Origin: Aurelia coerulea
Taxonomy: Eukaryota; Cnidaria; Scyphozoa; Semaeostomeae; Ulmaridae
DNA length: 64,000 nt
Reading direction: 5' to 3'
Assembly (NCBI GenBank): GCA_039566865.1
Contig: CM076943.1
Coordinates: forward strand, 8,852,001 to 8,916,000
A program made the position numbers and the translations under genes. Shown here piece by piece: positions 24,511-34,997 of the stretch. Position 1 is the first letter of the stretch; each line of letters opens with the position of its first letter. The notes beneath the pieces are model-generated. The model ran no database searches. It was not told the DNA's origin and was given only the letters and a program-made list of their open reading frames with translations.

Positions 24511-25917
24511 TGACGTCAAGGAAACTGACGCAAAAATTTAAACATAAGATCCTTTTGGATGATTACAAAGTCTGTCCTGAGCTAAGCAAGCATAAGAATA
24601 TCTGAATATTGATTTCTTCACAACTCCAAATGATCGTTGATGCTGTTTTTAGCTACAGTCAGAGAGATGAGTGTTGCTGCTAAAGTCGTCTTCAATGTAA
24701 AGTCAAGCCCCTTGTATAAGGATAAGAATCGCATGAAAAGCAATATTTTGATATTTACGTCAAGCGAGGATGATACGCAAAAAATCAAAAGTCATTACCC
24801 CTAGTTTTTTTTAGTTCGCGCATTTAACTATTGGTGGATCTTTCTCAAATTAGATGTCATGTGAGATTTACCATAACGCAAACTTGCTTATGCAGAGCCC
24901 TACAGAACGTTTCAATTGTTGCTATTCGCAGGCGTCTAATTTGGGGCAAGCGGTCACGAAGATAACCTCTGTGCAATTTGCTGGGATTCTGCACCTTTCC
25001 TCTCCACTTCACCTGCGACGTTTGCATCTGTAGCTGTAATAGAGGGGGGTCCCTCTACCTTTGGTGACGCTGCGAGTGATAGCCTCTGTGCAGGCCGCCG
25101 GTTACATCATCCTCTAAAGTTGACTTATTTGCATCAGGGGCGGATCCAGACATTTGAGTGAGCGATGCAAAACGGGGGTCTGGGGGCGAAGCCCCCAGGA
25201 AAGTTTTGGCGACCACGCCCTTCAAACTCTTGGAAAACATGGGCAACGCCCTTTTTCAAAATTTTTGGGCAGAAAGACCTTCCTTTGTACTAGGTTGGAT
25301 AAGGACATTTACCTCGGATCAGACCCATCCAGATCAGTGCTTTTTGACGTGTTGTTTACACCTTGGCCTAGACAGGCCAAATTTTGTCTTCTGCTGATTT
25401 GGTGCTTAGAATACTGAATATTTCAGTCAACGGCAAAGTTGCCACACTTAGCCATCATAATCATTTTCATCATCCACTTTGAAGAACGGTTCTGGTGCAC
25501 TGCACTTTCATTTGGACCTCTTTGTTTGGACGGGAGATTACCAAACAGCGAACAAGAATAATAGAAGAGGGCTCTCTATTGCTCAATAGTAACCTTTGGA
25601 CTGCATCGGTCAACCGGTGCAAAACACTGATTTTTCTCCATTCAGAGGTCTGGGGACCGATGCATTTTTGCTGTCTATTGTTGAGAAGAAAAGAGCTGTC
25701 AAAGCCGCTCTGATTGACACCGATGCACTCTTCAAAATAGTTACGCAAGATTCTTCTGTTTATGCGTTGGTTTTAGTTGTTCCCTTTGTGATTGTCGAGA
25801 CGCGCATCACAAATCTGAATAGTGGGTTAAAAGCAATCTGTCCCCTATTGTTCTGACCTTGGTTACTGCTTTATTTACCGTATTTACACTACAGCTAAAT
25901 TCATGCATCACTGAGTC

Positions 25918-27156
25918 CAGTGACGCATTTACCCATGGGCCCACTGGGCCCGGGCCCAGGGGCCCCCTAAAATTCTTAAATCTAGGGGGCCCCGAGCAAA
26001 ATTTTAAAAAACCTATGAAGTGCTGTTGATTTCACTCTTGTGTTTGAATTGAGTGCTAACGTCTTCAGACAACACCATCGTTCATGGTTTCATATATTGA
26101 CAATACGTGATTGGTGAGCAAGGTAGAAATTCGACAATAACGTAAGTTTTTTCAAAAGCCTCTCGAAAAGTTCCTTGATAAAATGAGGAATATCGTTGAT
26201 ACCGAAGCCGAAGTCCATAAGAAAAAGAAAGAACTTGAAGAGGCGACAGCCCCATGAAACACAAAAGCCTATTTCGGATGATCTATTAGAGCAAATTGTG
26301 AAAGGATATGAAGCTGCAACTTCCCAAAAGAGGCAATAACCGCACTTAGATTGTTACTCAATGCAATGACCGCACTTTGCCATGCAGAGTTTCCTCCAGT
26401 GAAATGAGTTTCTACCGGGGTTTCTCCATGCTGACAGGGTCAACCGGTTAAGAGTCATCTAAGGTCCACAATGTCACAAGAGCGCGTTGTTGCTTGTGCC
26501 TAATGAATGCCAGCAAATTTTGATGTCCTGAGGCAGTGGCGTGGCCACCGGGGGGGGGGTATGGGGAGCAATTGCCCCCCACTTTTGTCCAAAGATGGTC
26601 CTCGAGATTCCTTTAAAACCGAAGAGAAACTAGCTGGGTATAAGTTGGGAAAGAAATTTCCGAGAAATATCAGATCTTCCATTTTAGAACTGGCAAATAT
26701 GGAATATGGAATCAGGGAATGCATTCTAAGCCAAAGTAAAGGATGTTTCTTCAAAATCCTCGTGCTCCGATTTGTAGGATAACCGTCACAAAATATTAAA
26801 GTTTCCTTGTCGCTGATGGCAAGCATGATATTTAGAGATGCATTCTAAGCCAAAGTAAAGGGCGTGGCCCCAAAAATTTTCTCGCCTCACTTAGTTTATC
26901 ATGGCCACGCCGCTGTCTTGAGGGTTTTGGACCCAAGAAAATCATCCGAAATTTTGCAGTAGTGAAGGCAAGACGAAAATCATCCTATCAAACTGTTTAG
27001 TTGATATTAACTTGTTTGGCTACGACTGAATCTGGTGGTTTTGTCCATACAGGCTAACAGGGTACTGAGTACTACGATACAATTTTTTCAAGTATATTTT
27101 AAGGGGCCCCAACCAGTTTTGGGCCCAGGGCCCCAACAGACTTAAATGCGGCCCTG
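25918..27156. mobile_element. hAT-type element, 8-bp TSD, level 3 of the nest
   Basis: The ends are CAGTGACGCATTTACCCATG and CTTAAATGCGGCCCTG, with a perfect ACTGAGTC on both sides (25910-25917, 27157-27164). Subterminal GGGCCC-rich blocks occur at 25938-25995 and 27101-27135. It contains the smaller hAT 26534-26915. It is non-coding. Confidence 0.9.
26534..26915. mobile_element. hAT-type MITE, 8-bp TSD, level 4 of the nest
   Basis: The ends are CAGTGGCGTGGCCACCGG and ATGGCCACGCCGCTG. The flanks are TCCTGAGG (26526-26533) and TCTTGAGG (26916-26923), with one mismatch. A 10-G run follows the left end. GATGCATTCTAAGCCAAAGT occurs twice inside in variant form. It is 382 bp. Confidence 0.88.
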
Positions 27157-28372
27157 ACTGAGTCTCTATGACCCTGATTTCTTTGGATAAAGCAAATTAA
27201 CACCAACTTCTGAAATATACAATAGAGATCTTTATCGATTTTATTTTCATTCATGGAAGGGGACAGATTGCCTTTAAAATAATTAATTGGGCGATCGTGA
27301 TTGTTTTGTCAACTTATTCTTTTGGATAATAGGTCACATTGTCGGCGACTGCTTTTGTTACGAGGTTGCTACGCAGGGGCAGTGTAAACAGAGAGAAAGG
27401 AGGCTTCGGGAGGCTTCGCTAGGATGTGATTGTAAAATTTCTCTCATGTCAGCACATGAATTTGAAAGCTGAGGCGGCAAATGGAGTAACAGTTTACAGT
27501 AGTTGCACGAAAGACTTGAAATGATTTGATTCTGATAACATCCTGGTACACAGACTTGTGGATTGTCAATCTTGCCAGAATGACCGATGCATTTGCATCG
27601 GTTGCATCGGTCTGGATCCGCCCCTGATTTGCATAGTGAATACTATCAATGAGCGGCTAATGATGAGTTCGTTCTAGAAAACGATTGTTTTAATATAATT
27701 AAGCTGCTAATGAAGTCAAGAACGTGCCAATTCTGGTTAAATTTGTTATTGCGTCAGGGTAAACATCTTGGTGATTTATCCATCTTATGGTGTCAAATCT
27801 GTCTAAGATGAAATTTGCCGACGTCAAATTTTTCTATCGGATCGCGAGAAACTTCTGTCTTGTGTGCGCTTTCTGTGCGCTTTCTGTGCGCTTTCTTTAT
27901 TTCAGTCGCAATTAGCAGAGATAAAGCGTTAATCAATTGCTTTAACGAGCGTGACGGAAGTGGGTTACTTTCTTTCTGACTGACTGACATCGAAGCCCCT
28001 TCTTAGATTACAAAGGACTTTGTAATCAAAAATCAGCATAAAAATTCGGAATCTACATGGAAAGTTGACCTAAACGAATTCCAAGAGAGTAAAATTGGCA
28101 GAGCGGTAGGGTTCGATCTTATTACGCTAAGAAACGTTATTGACAAAAATGTGGTCTTAAATTTACGGCCACCACTGTAGCTAAAGTTTCTTTCAAGTCA
28201 TTCAGTTCAAAGAAATAGGCCGTAGAATTGTACACAGAATTTTTTAAAGAGTTGCAATCTTTGCTCATTGCGGCCCCATGGTGGCTAAGCAACGCCAACA
28301 CTCCTTTGAAGTTTGACCAGGTTGCTTCAAAAAATCATAAAGCGAAAATATCATAATCAAATTCTGTCTTAC

Positions 28373-28452
28373 CTGTTCGGGTGAATTTTTCTTTGCAATC
28401 CTACAACGTACAAAGTCTACAACTTCTTCGTTTGACATTACATCCCATATTC
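28373..28452 (-). CDS. PP2C phosphatase, exon 10 (residues 229-255, DGIWD motif)
   Basis: The acceptor GTTCTAG opens the exon, which completes G229 and reads IWDVMSNEEVVDFV, then a basic helix ending SPEQ at a phase-0 donor GTAAGA. D232 is the second Asp of the DGxWD metal motif. The intron that follows is 18.4 kb long and contains the densest nested transposons of the window. Confidence 0.92.
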
Positions 28453-28923
28453 CTAGAACGACAAGATAAATGAAAATAAATCGTTTTGAAGAAGCAAACA
28501 TCAATGTTGCATCTTTGGACATAAGATTATGTCTACAAACGTCAGATGTTTAACTTTTGACCATAGTCACAAGGTTCAAATATCAAAGGACTTTGATTTG
28601 TTTCTGATGGTTAAAAGTTCTCCTTTCTTATTTCCTTTGGGGATTAAAAATTATGTTTAAAAATAAAAGAGCTTTGCTCTACTAAATGAAGACAATGCAA
28701 ACTGTCTCTAAAAATCTGAAATCTGATCACGTGTCAATTTGCCAGCCAATATTTGGTTCCTATGTTTTATGATATTCATTTTAGCAACTCTTTTTAAAGG
28801 GAATGGACATGGCTAACAGCTGGCCTGGGCCAAGTTAAAGATATACCGTGTTGTATTTGATAACTTTGACACGTGTTGATTGGGTGCATTGTTTCTTTAG
28901 CCTATTTATAGCAGCCACTCGAT

Positions 28924-29339
28924 CAGTGGCGTAACGGAGACACTCGGGGCCCGTAGGAGTGTGGTAAGATGGGGCCATTATGGCAAGGTGCAGTAAATTT
29001 ATTGCAGATAAGTGTTCTCCCTTTATACCTGAAAGTTATCCATCCTAATAAACACAATAGCTTCAAAAAGAATTTTAGTAAACATAATGCAAAGTCACAG
29101 TGTGTTATTAGGTGTTCTTGCTCACAAGAATAGACAAATTATAGGGAATGAATGACAACGGAATTAAAATCCAGTGTTGTATTAGCATCGCTGGTTAGTA
29201 AGGGCTTTTGGGATGGCCTAAAGAAGACCAGTATAGTATGGCCAAAAAGCACATAATACAAACAATTTGTTGGGGGCCCCTATTGGTCGAGGGCCCTCAG
29301 TTCTTGAACTAAGGTAGCCTAAACTGCGTTACGCCACTG
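28924..29339. mobile_element. hAT-type MITE, 8-bp TSD, in intron 9
   Basis: The ends are CAGTGGCGTAACGGAGAC and AACTGCGTTACGCCACTG. The perfect direct repeat CACTCGAT is at 28916-28923 and 29340-29347. Subterminal GGGGCCC blocks are present. It is 416 bp and non-coding. Confidence 0.92.
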
Positions 29340-29347
29340 CACTCGAT

Positions 29348-30079
29348 ATAGCTCTGTCTATTCCCTTTAAAGATTTGAAATCTCCAGTATCCATCCAGTA
29401 CTTTATTTCGTCCCTGGTCCCATGTTCCTGGTTTCTAATCATGGCTTCTCTAATATGAAACAGATCTCTCTCTTGAGGCACCTGCCCGAGTATCTCTCGC
29501 ACAAAAGCAATGCACACACAGCTGTATTGTGACGTAAAGACAAAAACAAGAGCATCTTTCCTGCTATTAAGCACAAATTTTAGCAAGTTTCATCAGGCCT
29601 AATTATCATATTCCACACGTGATAGATGATTTAGTCTAAAGATAGTCCGTTTCAGTCAGGTCAAGTATTTTAAGGACATCGAATTGCAGGTGTATCAGCC
29701 AAATCTTGAACATTTTCTACAGCGAAAAAGGCTCTACAAACAACATGGTCTCGCGTATAGTGAGAAATAACTTTGCATATAACTGAGGCATCATCGTTTG
29801 GTCTCATTATAGCATAAACACCTGGGATTACATTCGTTTTAGCGAAGATTTATCTTTTTATATGCGCAACCATATTGTTTACATTGAGATTTCTCAGTGA
29901 AAAATTATCGCATTACAATGTTCTATCTTAGACCAGATCCCTGTTGCTAAAAAACACCTAACGCCGGCCTTTTCCGCCGGGGAGCTAGAAACAACGCCAA
30001 TTAGGGCCGGCGAAAACATAAGCCTACAAGGTAGAACTCCCTTTGTAATATAGAATATTGATAAAAAGTTGTGCTTAAA
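29348..30079. other. Intron 9 sequence without recognised content
   Basis: A minus frame (29329-29586) begins inside the hAT end and has no known motif. It is not called. Confidence 0.4.
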
Positions 30080-30276
30080 GATAGATACCAGAAGAGTCAG
30101 ATGCAAAAAACGGAAACTTTTCTTAGCACACTAAGGCCTTTCAATCTCAGGTTATCATCAGAGTGTGACTGGAAGTCACACTAATAGTCACACTCTGATG
30201 ATAACATAAGATTGAAAGGATTTAGTGTGCTTAGAAAAGTTTCTGTTTTTTGCATCTGACTCCTCTAGTATCTATC
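30080..30276. repeat. Long palindromic MITE, about 90-bp arms
   Basis: GATAGATACCAGAAGAGTCA and GATGCAAAAAACGGAAACTT on the left pair with AAGTTTCTGTTTTTTGCATC and TGACTCCTCTAGTATCTATC on the right. The central part repeats GTCACACT in both orientations. The arms are almost identical, which suggests a recent insertion. No clear TSD was found. Confidence 0.82.
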
Positions 30277-30389
30277 ATAGAAATAATAATGTTTATCAAT
30301 AAAAGCATACTTCTCTTGACCTTAAATTTTATTCACCAAACTGGCCGACTTGATTAGAAAATCTCAAGCTACGCTATAAGTTCCACAAC

Positions 30390-30721
30390 CACCATAGCCC
30401 GTTTTTTAGCTTTTATGTATAGTAGAGTAATTTGTAAGTAGAGTAATTAGTAGAGTAACTTTGTGAGTAGTGTAACTAGTTTTTTTCATCGTTTGTAGTT
30501 TAGTTGTGTGTAGTATAATGTTGCGTGTCTCTCTAATTTGGCCATGGGGTTGTCATTGTAATTCGCTCCCCTGGGTATCGTCCCTGTGGTCGTGTATAGT
30601 AATTAGATGAGTACATTAGAAAGTAAGATTTGTTGTAAATATTTGTAATGGATAGAAAGAAAATGTTTGTTTTGCGTGTTGTACATCGTTGGGCAAATGA
30701 GCTTAGAAATTCAAATTAAAG
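30390..30721. other. GTAGAGTAA-rich stretch
   Basis: Imperfect repeats of GTAGAGTAATT lie at 30419-30470, followed by T/G-rich sequence to about 30690. It may be a LINE or lncRNA tail, but I cannot assign it. Confidence 0.35.
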
Positions 30722-31010
30722 CAAATGGTATGTCCTTGTCAGTTGAATCAAATGGTATGTCCTTGTCAATTGCTGTATTTTGACTTTCTTACTTGCAAGC
30801 TGTATTTTCCTCAGTTTTCTTTCTTTTTAACATTTACAAATTACTTTTGCGTACATACAAAGTGTTTGGAAGGAGGTTTCTTCATGATAGCATGGAACAA
30901 TAATTTATGGGCGAGAGTTTTCTGGGTGAAATTCCTTGTTGATGGTTCCTTCCAACAAAACTACAAATTATGTTTATCGCAATTAGGTACATTTTAACGA
31001 TCAGACAGAT
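30722..31010. repeat. Dispersed repeat, copy 2 (see 19860-20150)
   Basis: It opens with a short direct duplication (AAATGGTATGTCCTTGTCA at about 30723 and 30750), then follows the other copy collinearly to TATGTTTATCGCAATTAGG. Confidence 0.6.
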
Positions 31011-31207
31011 ATCTCAAACATTTCGGACGGTAAAATTTTAGGCCGGTCGATTGTTCCAGTCAATGTTATTATTCTTCGTTCTTTGGAATGACCAAAAAAC
31101 GATTCAGACTTCGTCCGTGATAAAATCATTTTCTCTTGGGTGTGGCGCAGACAATTATTTTCTTATCAAACCAACGAATTTTGAGAAAGATTCGAAGTGA
31201 AATAGTC

Positions 31208-31655
31208 AGCATAGGCGCCAAATCTTCAAAAAAGCCAATGGCAAATCCTCCTTTATTTGGACTAAATGGCTCAAAACGAACTCAAGCTACTTTGCTATAA
31301 TTCTACATTTGGACTTTCCTGAAATTTTCAATACTTTCAGAATTAGAGGCCTTTTCCTCTTTTTGGGAATTCAAGAGTTTTGACAAAATTAAAAAGCATC
31401 CTAATTCCTAAACTTTTTAGGAAAGGAAACACGGAGTTATTTTCAAGAAAACTACAGTTTATGAATGCATAAATAGAGATTTGATGATGTCATACCCTCA
31501 AACAAAGTTGAACGATAAAATAACTTGCAATTTCCAAAATATACGAGATTTCAGAAAAGTCCGATGGTAGGACTACAGCAAAGTAGATAAAGTTTATCCC
31601 AAGCCATTCAGTCACAAGAAAGATCTATTAGCCTAGCCATTATAACCTTTTTATA
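31208..31655. repeat. AGCATAG-family MITE, diverged copy
   Basis: The copy runs from CATAGGCGCCAAATCTTCAA to AGCCATTCAGTCACAAGAAA. It is the most diverged of the cluster, with TGATGTCA in place of TGACGTCA. Its right end is cut by a CCGGGTGAGTCA terminus at 31656. Confidence 0.7.
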
Positions 31656-31733
31656 CCGGGTGAGTCAGAAAAAACGCCCACCGTTTGAAAGGCTATAACT
31701 CCCTAAAGATCAAAGGAATGATATTTTTAAATC
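31656..31733. mobile_element. Solo left end of a CCGGGTGAGTCA element
   Basis: TA followed by CCGGGTGAGTCAGAAAAAAC matches the left terminus of the element at 43138. No right end was found nearby. Confidence 0.55.
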
Positions 31734-31742
31734 TCCCATATC

Positions 31743-32268
31743 AGCATTGGTTTCAAATCTTTAAAAAGGCTGGTGTAAATTTGAGTGACCTATTTCTTTG
31801 AACTGAATGACTTCGGAGAAACTTTAGCTATCTCTCTATAATTCTACCGTTGGACTTTTCTGAAATCTTCAATATTTTCGGAATTAGAGTGTTTTTCTTC
31901 TTTTTCAAGAATTCAAGAAAACCTTTCAAAAAAACATAAAACCATCGTAATTTCTAAGCTGTGTGACGCAACATGAAGTAATTTCGAAGAAAACCATAGT
32001 TTATGAAAGCCTACAATATGGTATCAAGCAAAAGTCTGTCACTCATCTGGTTTATGATTTAGAAAGTTGATGACGTCACATCCTCAAATAAGTTGAGATG
32101 TAAGATACGCTGTAATTTCGAAAAATGTTCAAAACTTCTGAAAAGTCAAACCGTAGAATTATAGATAAGTATCTAAAGTTTTCTTTCAAGCCATTCAATC
32201 AGAAAAAATAACTCATTTAATTTCACACCCACCTTTTTACGCTGAGTTAAAGATTTGAAACCTATGCT
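31743..32268. mobile_element. AGCATAG-family MITE with 9-bp TSD
   Basis: It starts AGCATTGGTTTCAAATCTTT and ends GATTTGAAACCTATGCT. The perfect 9-bp TSD TCCCATATC is at 31734-31742 and 32269-32277. TGACGTCA is at 32071-32078. It is 526 bp with no open frame. Confidence 0.92.
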
Positions 32269-32280
32269 TCCCATATCCAC

Positions 32281-32993
32281 AGCATAAGTTCTAGATCTTT
32301 AAATCGGATCAAAAAGGTGGGTGTAGAATTCTATGATTTATTTCTTCTGACTGAATGGCTTGAAAGAAAATTTAGCTGCTTGTCTATAATTCTACTGTTG
32401 AACTTTTCGTAAATTTTGAATATTTTTTTAGATTACAGCACATTTTATACTTCAACTCATTTGAGGATGTGATGTCGTCAAATTTCTAAATCGTAAACCA
32501 GAAGAGTGACAGACTTTTGTTTGATACCATATTGTAGACACTTATAAACTATGGTCTTCTTGGAAATTATTTCATGTTGTGTCAAGCAGTTTAAATATTG
32601 CGATGGTTTTAATTTTTTTCAAATTTCTTCTTGAATTATTTGACAAGAAGAGAAGCACTTCAACTCTGAAAATATTGATTACTTCATAAAAGTCCAACGG
32701 TAGAATTATAGCGAAATGGCAAAAGTATTTTCGAAGCTATCCAGTTCAGAGAAATAGGTCATAGAATTTGAAAATGTTGTGGTGCAGTGGTGTTATCCAC
32801 TGACTTTGCAGCCAGAACAGTCAGGCGGACAGGGTTCGATACCCGGTAGAGCCCCATCATTTGAGCGTCATGACAAGGGATCACGGACTCGATTAGGCCT
32901 ATTCTACTTCTGTGATCCCAGCGATTGGCACTGAAAACTGCAACTTCACCTTCACCTTCACACCAACCTTTTTAAAGATTTGGAAGCTATGCT
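32281..32993. mobile_element. AGCATAG-family MITE adjacent to the previous one, carrying a SINE
   Basis: It starts AGCATAAGTTCTAGATCTTT and ends AAGATTTGGAAGCTATGCT. The TSD is CATATCCAC (32272-32280) and CATACCCAC (32994-33002), with one mismatch. It is 3 bp from the TSD of its neighbour, and the two duplications overlap. Its right arm contains the SINE at 32770-32960. Confidence 0.85.
32770..32960 (+). mobile_element. tRNA-derived SINE, copy 1 (best preserved)
   Basis: It has a pol III A box TGGTGCAGTGG at 32780-32790 and B box GGTTCGATACC at 32833-32843, at tRNA-like spacing. A tRNA-unrelated body follows (CGTCATGACAAGGGATCACG, TTCTACTTCTGTGATCCCAG). It ends in a short (CTTCAC)n tail. Inverse copies are at 38525-38700 and 54421-54605. 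Confidence 0.85.
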
Positions 32994-33142
32994 CATACCC
33001 ACAGGAATGACCGATTCAAGCCGGGTAAATTACTGAATCTAACTAAACATATCGGCAACGAAACAAGGCAGTTGTCAATATTATTGCTTTGATATTCAGG
33101 GAGCAGCATATTTTCAAGTGCTTGCCATTTTTGTTACTCAAC

Positions 33143-33345
33143 CGGGAGATTTGAGACCGATGCTGATATGCACATACTAACCGGTTTTGTGTTGTACAGG
33201 AAAATATAAAGCCCGACGTCTCAAAAGTACAGACCAAGCTTGCGAGGTCTGTGCAACAAGACCGAGGGCTTTATATTTTCCTGTACAACTACAAAACCGG
33301 TTAGTATGCGAATATCAGCATCGGCATCGGCCTCAAATCTCCTAA
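33143..33345. repeat. Long palindromic MITE next to exon 9
   Basis: GGGAGATTTGAGACCGATGC, ACTAACCGGTTTTGT and GTACAGGAAAATATAAAGCC pair with GGCTTTATATTTTCCTGTAC, ACAAAACCGGTTAGTATGCG and CGGCCTCAAATCTCC. It lies within 300 bp of exon 9. It may sit inside a fragment of the 'CAGGGAGCAG' dispersed repeat (33060-33140). Confidence 0.75.
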
Positions 33346-33622
33346 TCGGCCTCAAAGTTTTATTACCTGATAGCTACTAATTTTAACTCATATCACTAAG
33401 TCAAACGCACTGTGTTACTGTTATGTTGCTTGAGTTTACTGTAAATCTCACATACCTAAATCAGTTGCTGTGGTGACAAAAACGCGTCCTTGTATCGTAT
33501 TATACAAGGCTGCGGGAAAACCGCGGGAAGTGTGCGATTAACCAATGGGATTGGCGGGATTCTTGTATTGCCTCGTTTTTGAAACGTCAGTCAGGTAATA
33601 ATTTAAAGTAAAATAGTCTTAC

Positions 33623-33688
33623 CATCACAAGCTAGAAATATGAATTCATGATCATCTGTAATCTTGTGTACTGTTACATCTGGATAGG
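33623..33688 (-). CDS. PP2C phosphatase, exon 9 (residues 207-228)
   Basis: The acceptor TTTTGCAG precedes CC TAT CCA GAT, and the donor GTAAGA starts at 33622. The exon encodes YPDVTVHKITDDHEFIFLAC plus D228. The P-D-V-x-x-x-x-x-x-x-D-x-F-x-x-L-A-x-D pattern is the strand leading into the DG metal motif. D228 corresponds to D239 of human PP2C-alpha. Confidence 0.92.
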
Positions 33689-33699
33689 CTGCAAAATTA

Positions 33700-34997
33700 A
33701 TCATTATCATTATCCTTAGATATAGTTTGGTCAAAACCTTAATACAAGATGATTTCACAGACTTATGAGCAATGCAAAAGAAAACCTTTCGGATTAAATA
33801 ATCTAATATCAAGGATTAACAATCAATGTTGTTGGATCTGTTGGGAAGTGCTAAATATCATTTAGACAGATCGAGGTTAGATCAGGATCAAAGAATAGAA
33901 TAATTTTCTGTAATTGTTAGTCAGAGTTTCACGCGATCTGCGATGACCAGGGAACTAATAACTGCGCAGTCAGCAAGGACCGTATAAGGGAGATTAAATA
34001 CTTCGATGCGTGGATTTTCCTAAGATCGACGGTTTTGCGTGTTCACTCGATCAACTGACTGAAATTGGGAAAATGCCAATAGACCTATCATCTATTCTAC
34101 AAAGAATTTGGATCGTGCGACATTTTTGTACATTTCCTATGAGAGGTTCCATTGAGTTGCGTTGGGCTTTCTATCACTTTTATGGACATTTGAGAATTCT
34201 CCAAAATGGATAGAATCGGTTTCCAAAGAAAACAGAGCTCTTTGCCAATCGATGGGTAAAGGAAACTCTTGAGATCAGGCCTTTAGAAAAGACTATGTGT
34301 GCATATTAATCCAACAATCTAAGGCAAAACTGTCGATCAAAGGAAAATCCGCATATCGAAGGACGCGGCCCTTTTTGTCCCTATATGTCCTACATTTTAT
34401 GGGGTTGAATCGTTGATTAGGCTAATAACGTTCTGTCCTTGAAAAGATTATGCAAACAGCTAATTCGAGAAAGGAATAACAATACAAAGATTTCGCATAT
34501 TTTTAAGATGCTCCTTTAGGCGTTTCATAATTTTGAGGTAAAATTCAAAATAGTTAGAAGCAAAGAAAATGTAGCAAAAAATATAAATCTGAGATAACCG
34601 CATGAAGAATTACAAACAGCACCCTTAACTCTAGACATTTATCTATATTGCATTTTAGGTGGGTCTTTGAAATTGGAAACGAAGGCGCAAAGAAACGAGA
34701 ATAATTTTGTTCAAGTACAACAATATAATATATCCTTTATAAGATATCCTTTCAAGGGATCAAGGGTTCAGGCCCTTGTTCATGCATTTCGAAGTGACAG
34801 ACTTTTCGCAAATTCAAATTTACCTAGATTTTTTATGCTCAGCAAAATAGAAGAAAAGTAAAGAATAGAAACGTACTTCAGCCTTTCAGATATCAACCAA
34901 ATTTTGATTCATTCCAATTTATAGAGTATTTTCCATATAACGAATTTCAAACATGTGAAGATATTTTTGCACACCCAGTAGCCTTGCAGCAATCTTA
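33700..34997. other. Intron 8 sequence without recognised content
   Basis: The frames at 34010-34213 and 34667-34861 on the plus strand show no motif. No TIR pairs were seen. Confidence 0.4.

Larger units (their letters stand above)
25135..27626. mobile_element. hAT-type element, 8-bp TSD, level 2 of the nest
   Basis: The ends are CAGGGGCGGATCCAGAC and GTCTGGATCCGCCCCTG, with a perfect ATTTGCAT on both sides (25127-25134, 27627-27634). The G/C-rich subterminal stretch is typical (GGGGGCGAAGCCCCC at 25183-25197). Without the nested insert it is about 1.25 kb. No transposase remains recognisable, although open frames at 25470-25856 are unexplained. Confidence 0.9.
23785..28177. mobile_element. 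Tc1/mariner-like element with long TIRs, TA TSD, 4.4 kb
   Basis: The left end CAGTCGCGGCCATAAATTTA and the right end TAAATTTACGGCCACCACTG are flanked by TA at 23783-23784 and 28178-28179. The inverted arms continue through CAATAACGTTTC, ACCCTACCGCTCTGCC and AAAGTCAACTTTCCATGTAGATTCC-like sequence for about 160 bp. Excision in silico restores the host MITE. I see no transposase frame. The left third contains a second internal palindrome (23965-24510). The middle is filled by nested hAT-type insertions. Confidence 0.85.
23449..28250. mobile_element. AGCATAG-family MITE split by a 4.4-kb insertion
   Basis: 23449-23784 (GAATGACTTGAAAGAAACTT, TTTTGGACTTTTCTCAAATC to GACGGTAGAATTATAGCAAA) is the left and middle part. 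28180-28250 (GCTAAAGTTTCTTTCAAGTC to GAATTGTACACAGAA) continues it without loss. The extreme left TIR is missing or replaced. The interruption is the TA-flanked element 23785-28177. Confidence 0.75.

Noticed and set aside
25154..25856. Several frames inside the level-2 hAT as a possible transposase
   Set aside because: No hAT dimerisation or DDE-type motif seen. Frames are short and overlap on both strands.
32833..32843. A genuine tRNA gene at the A/B-box pair
   Set aside because: No cloverleaf acceptor stem can be closed, and the same body recurs at two other sites, so it is a SINE.
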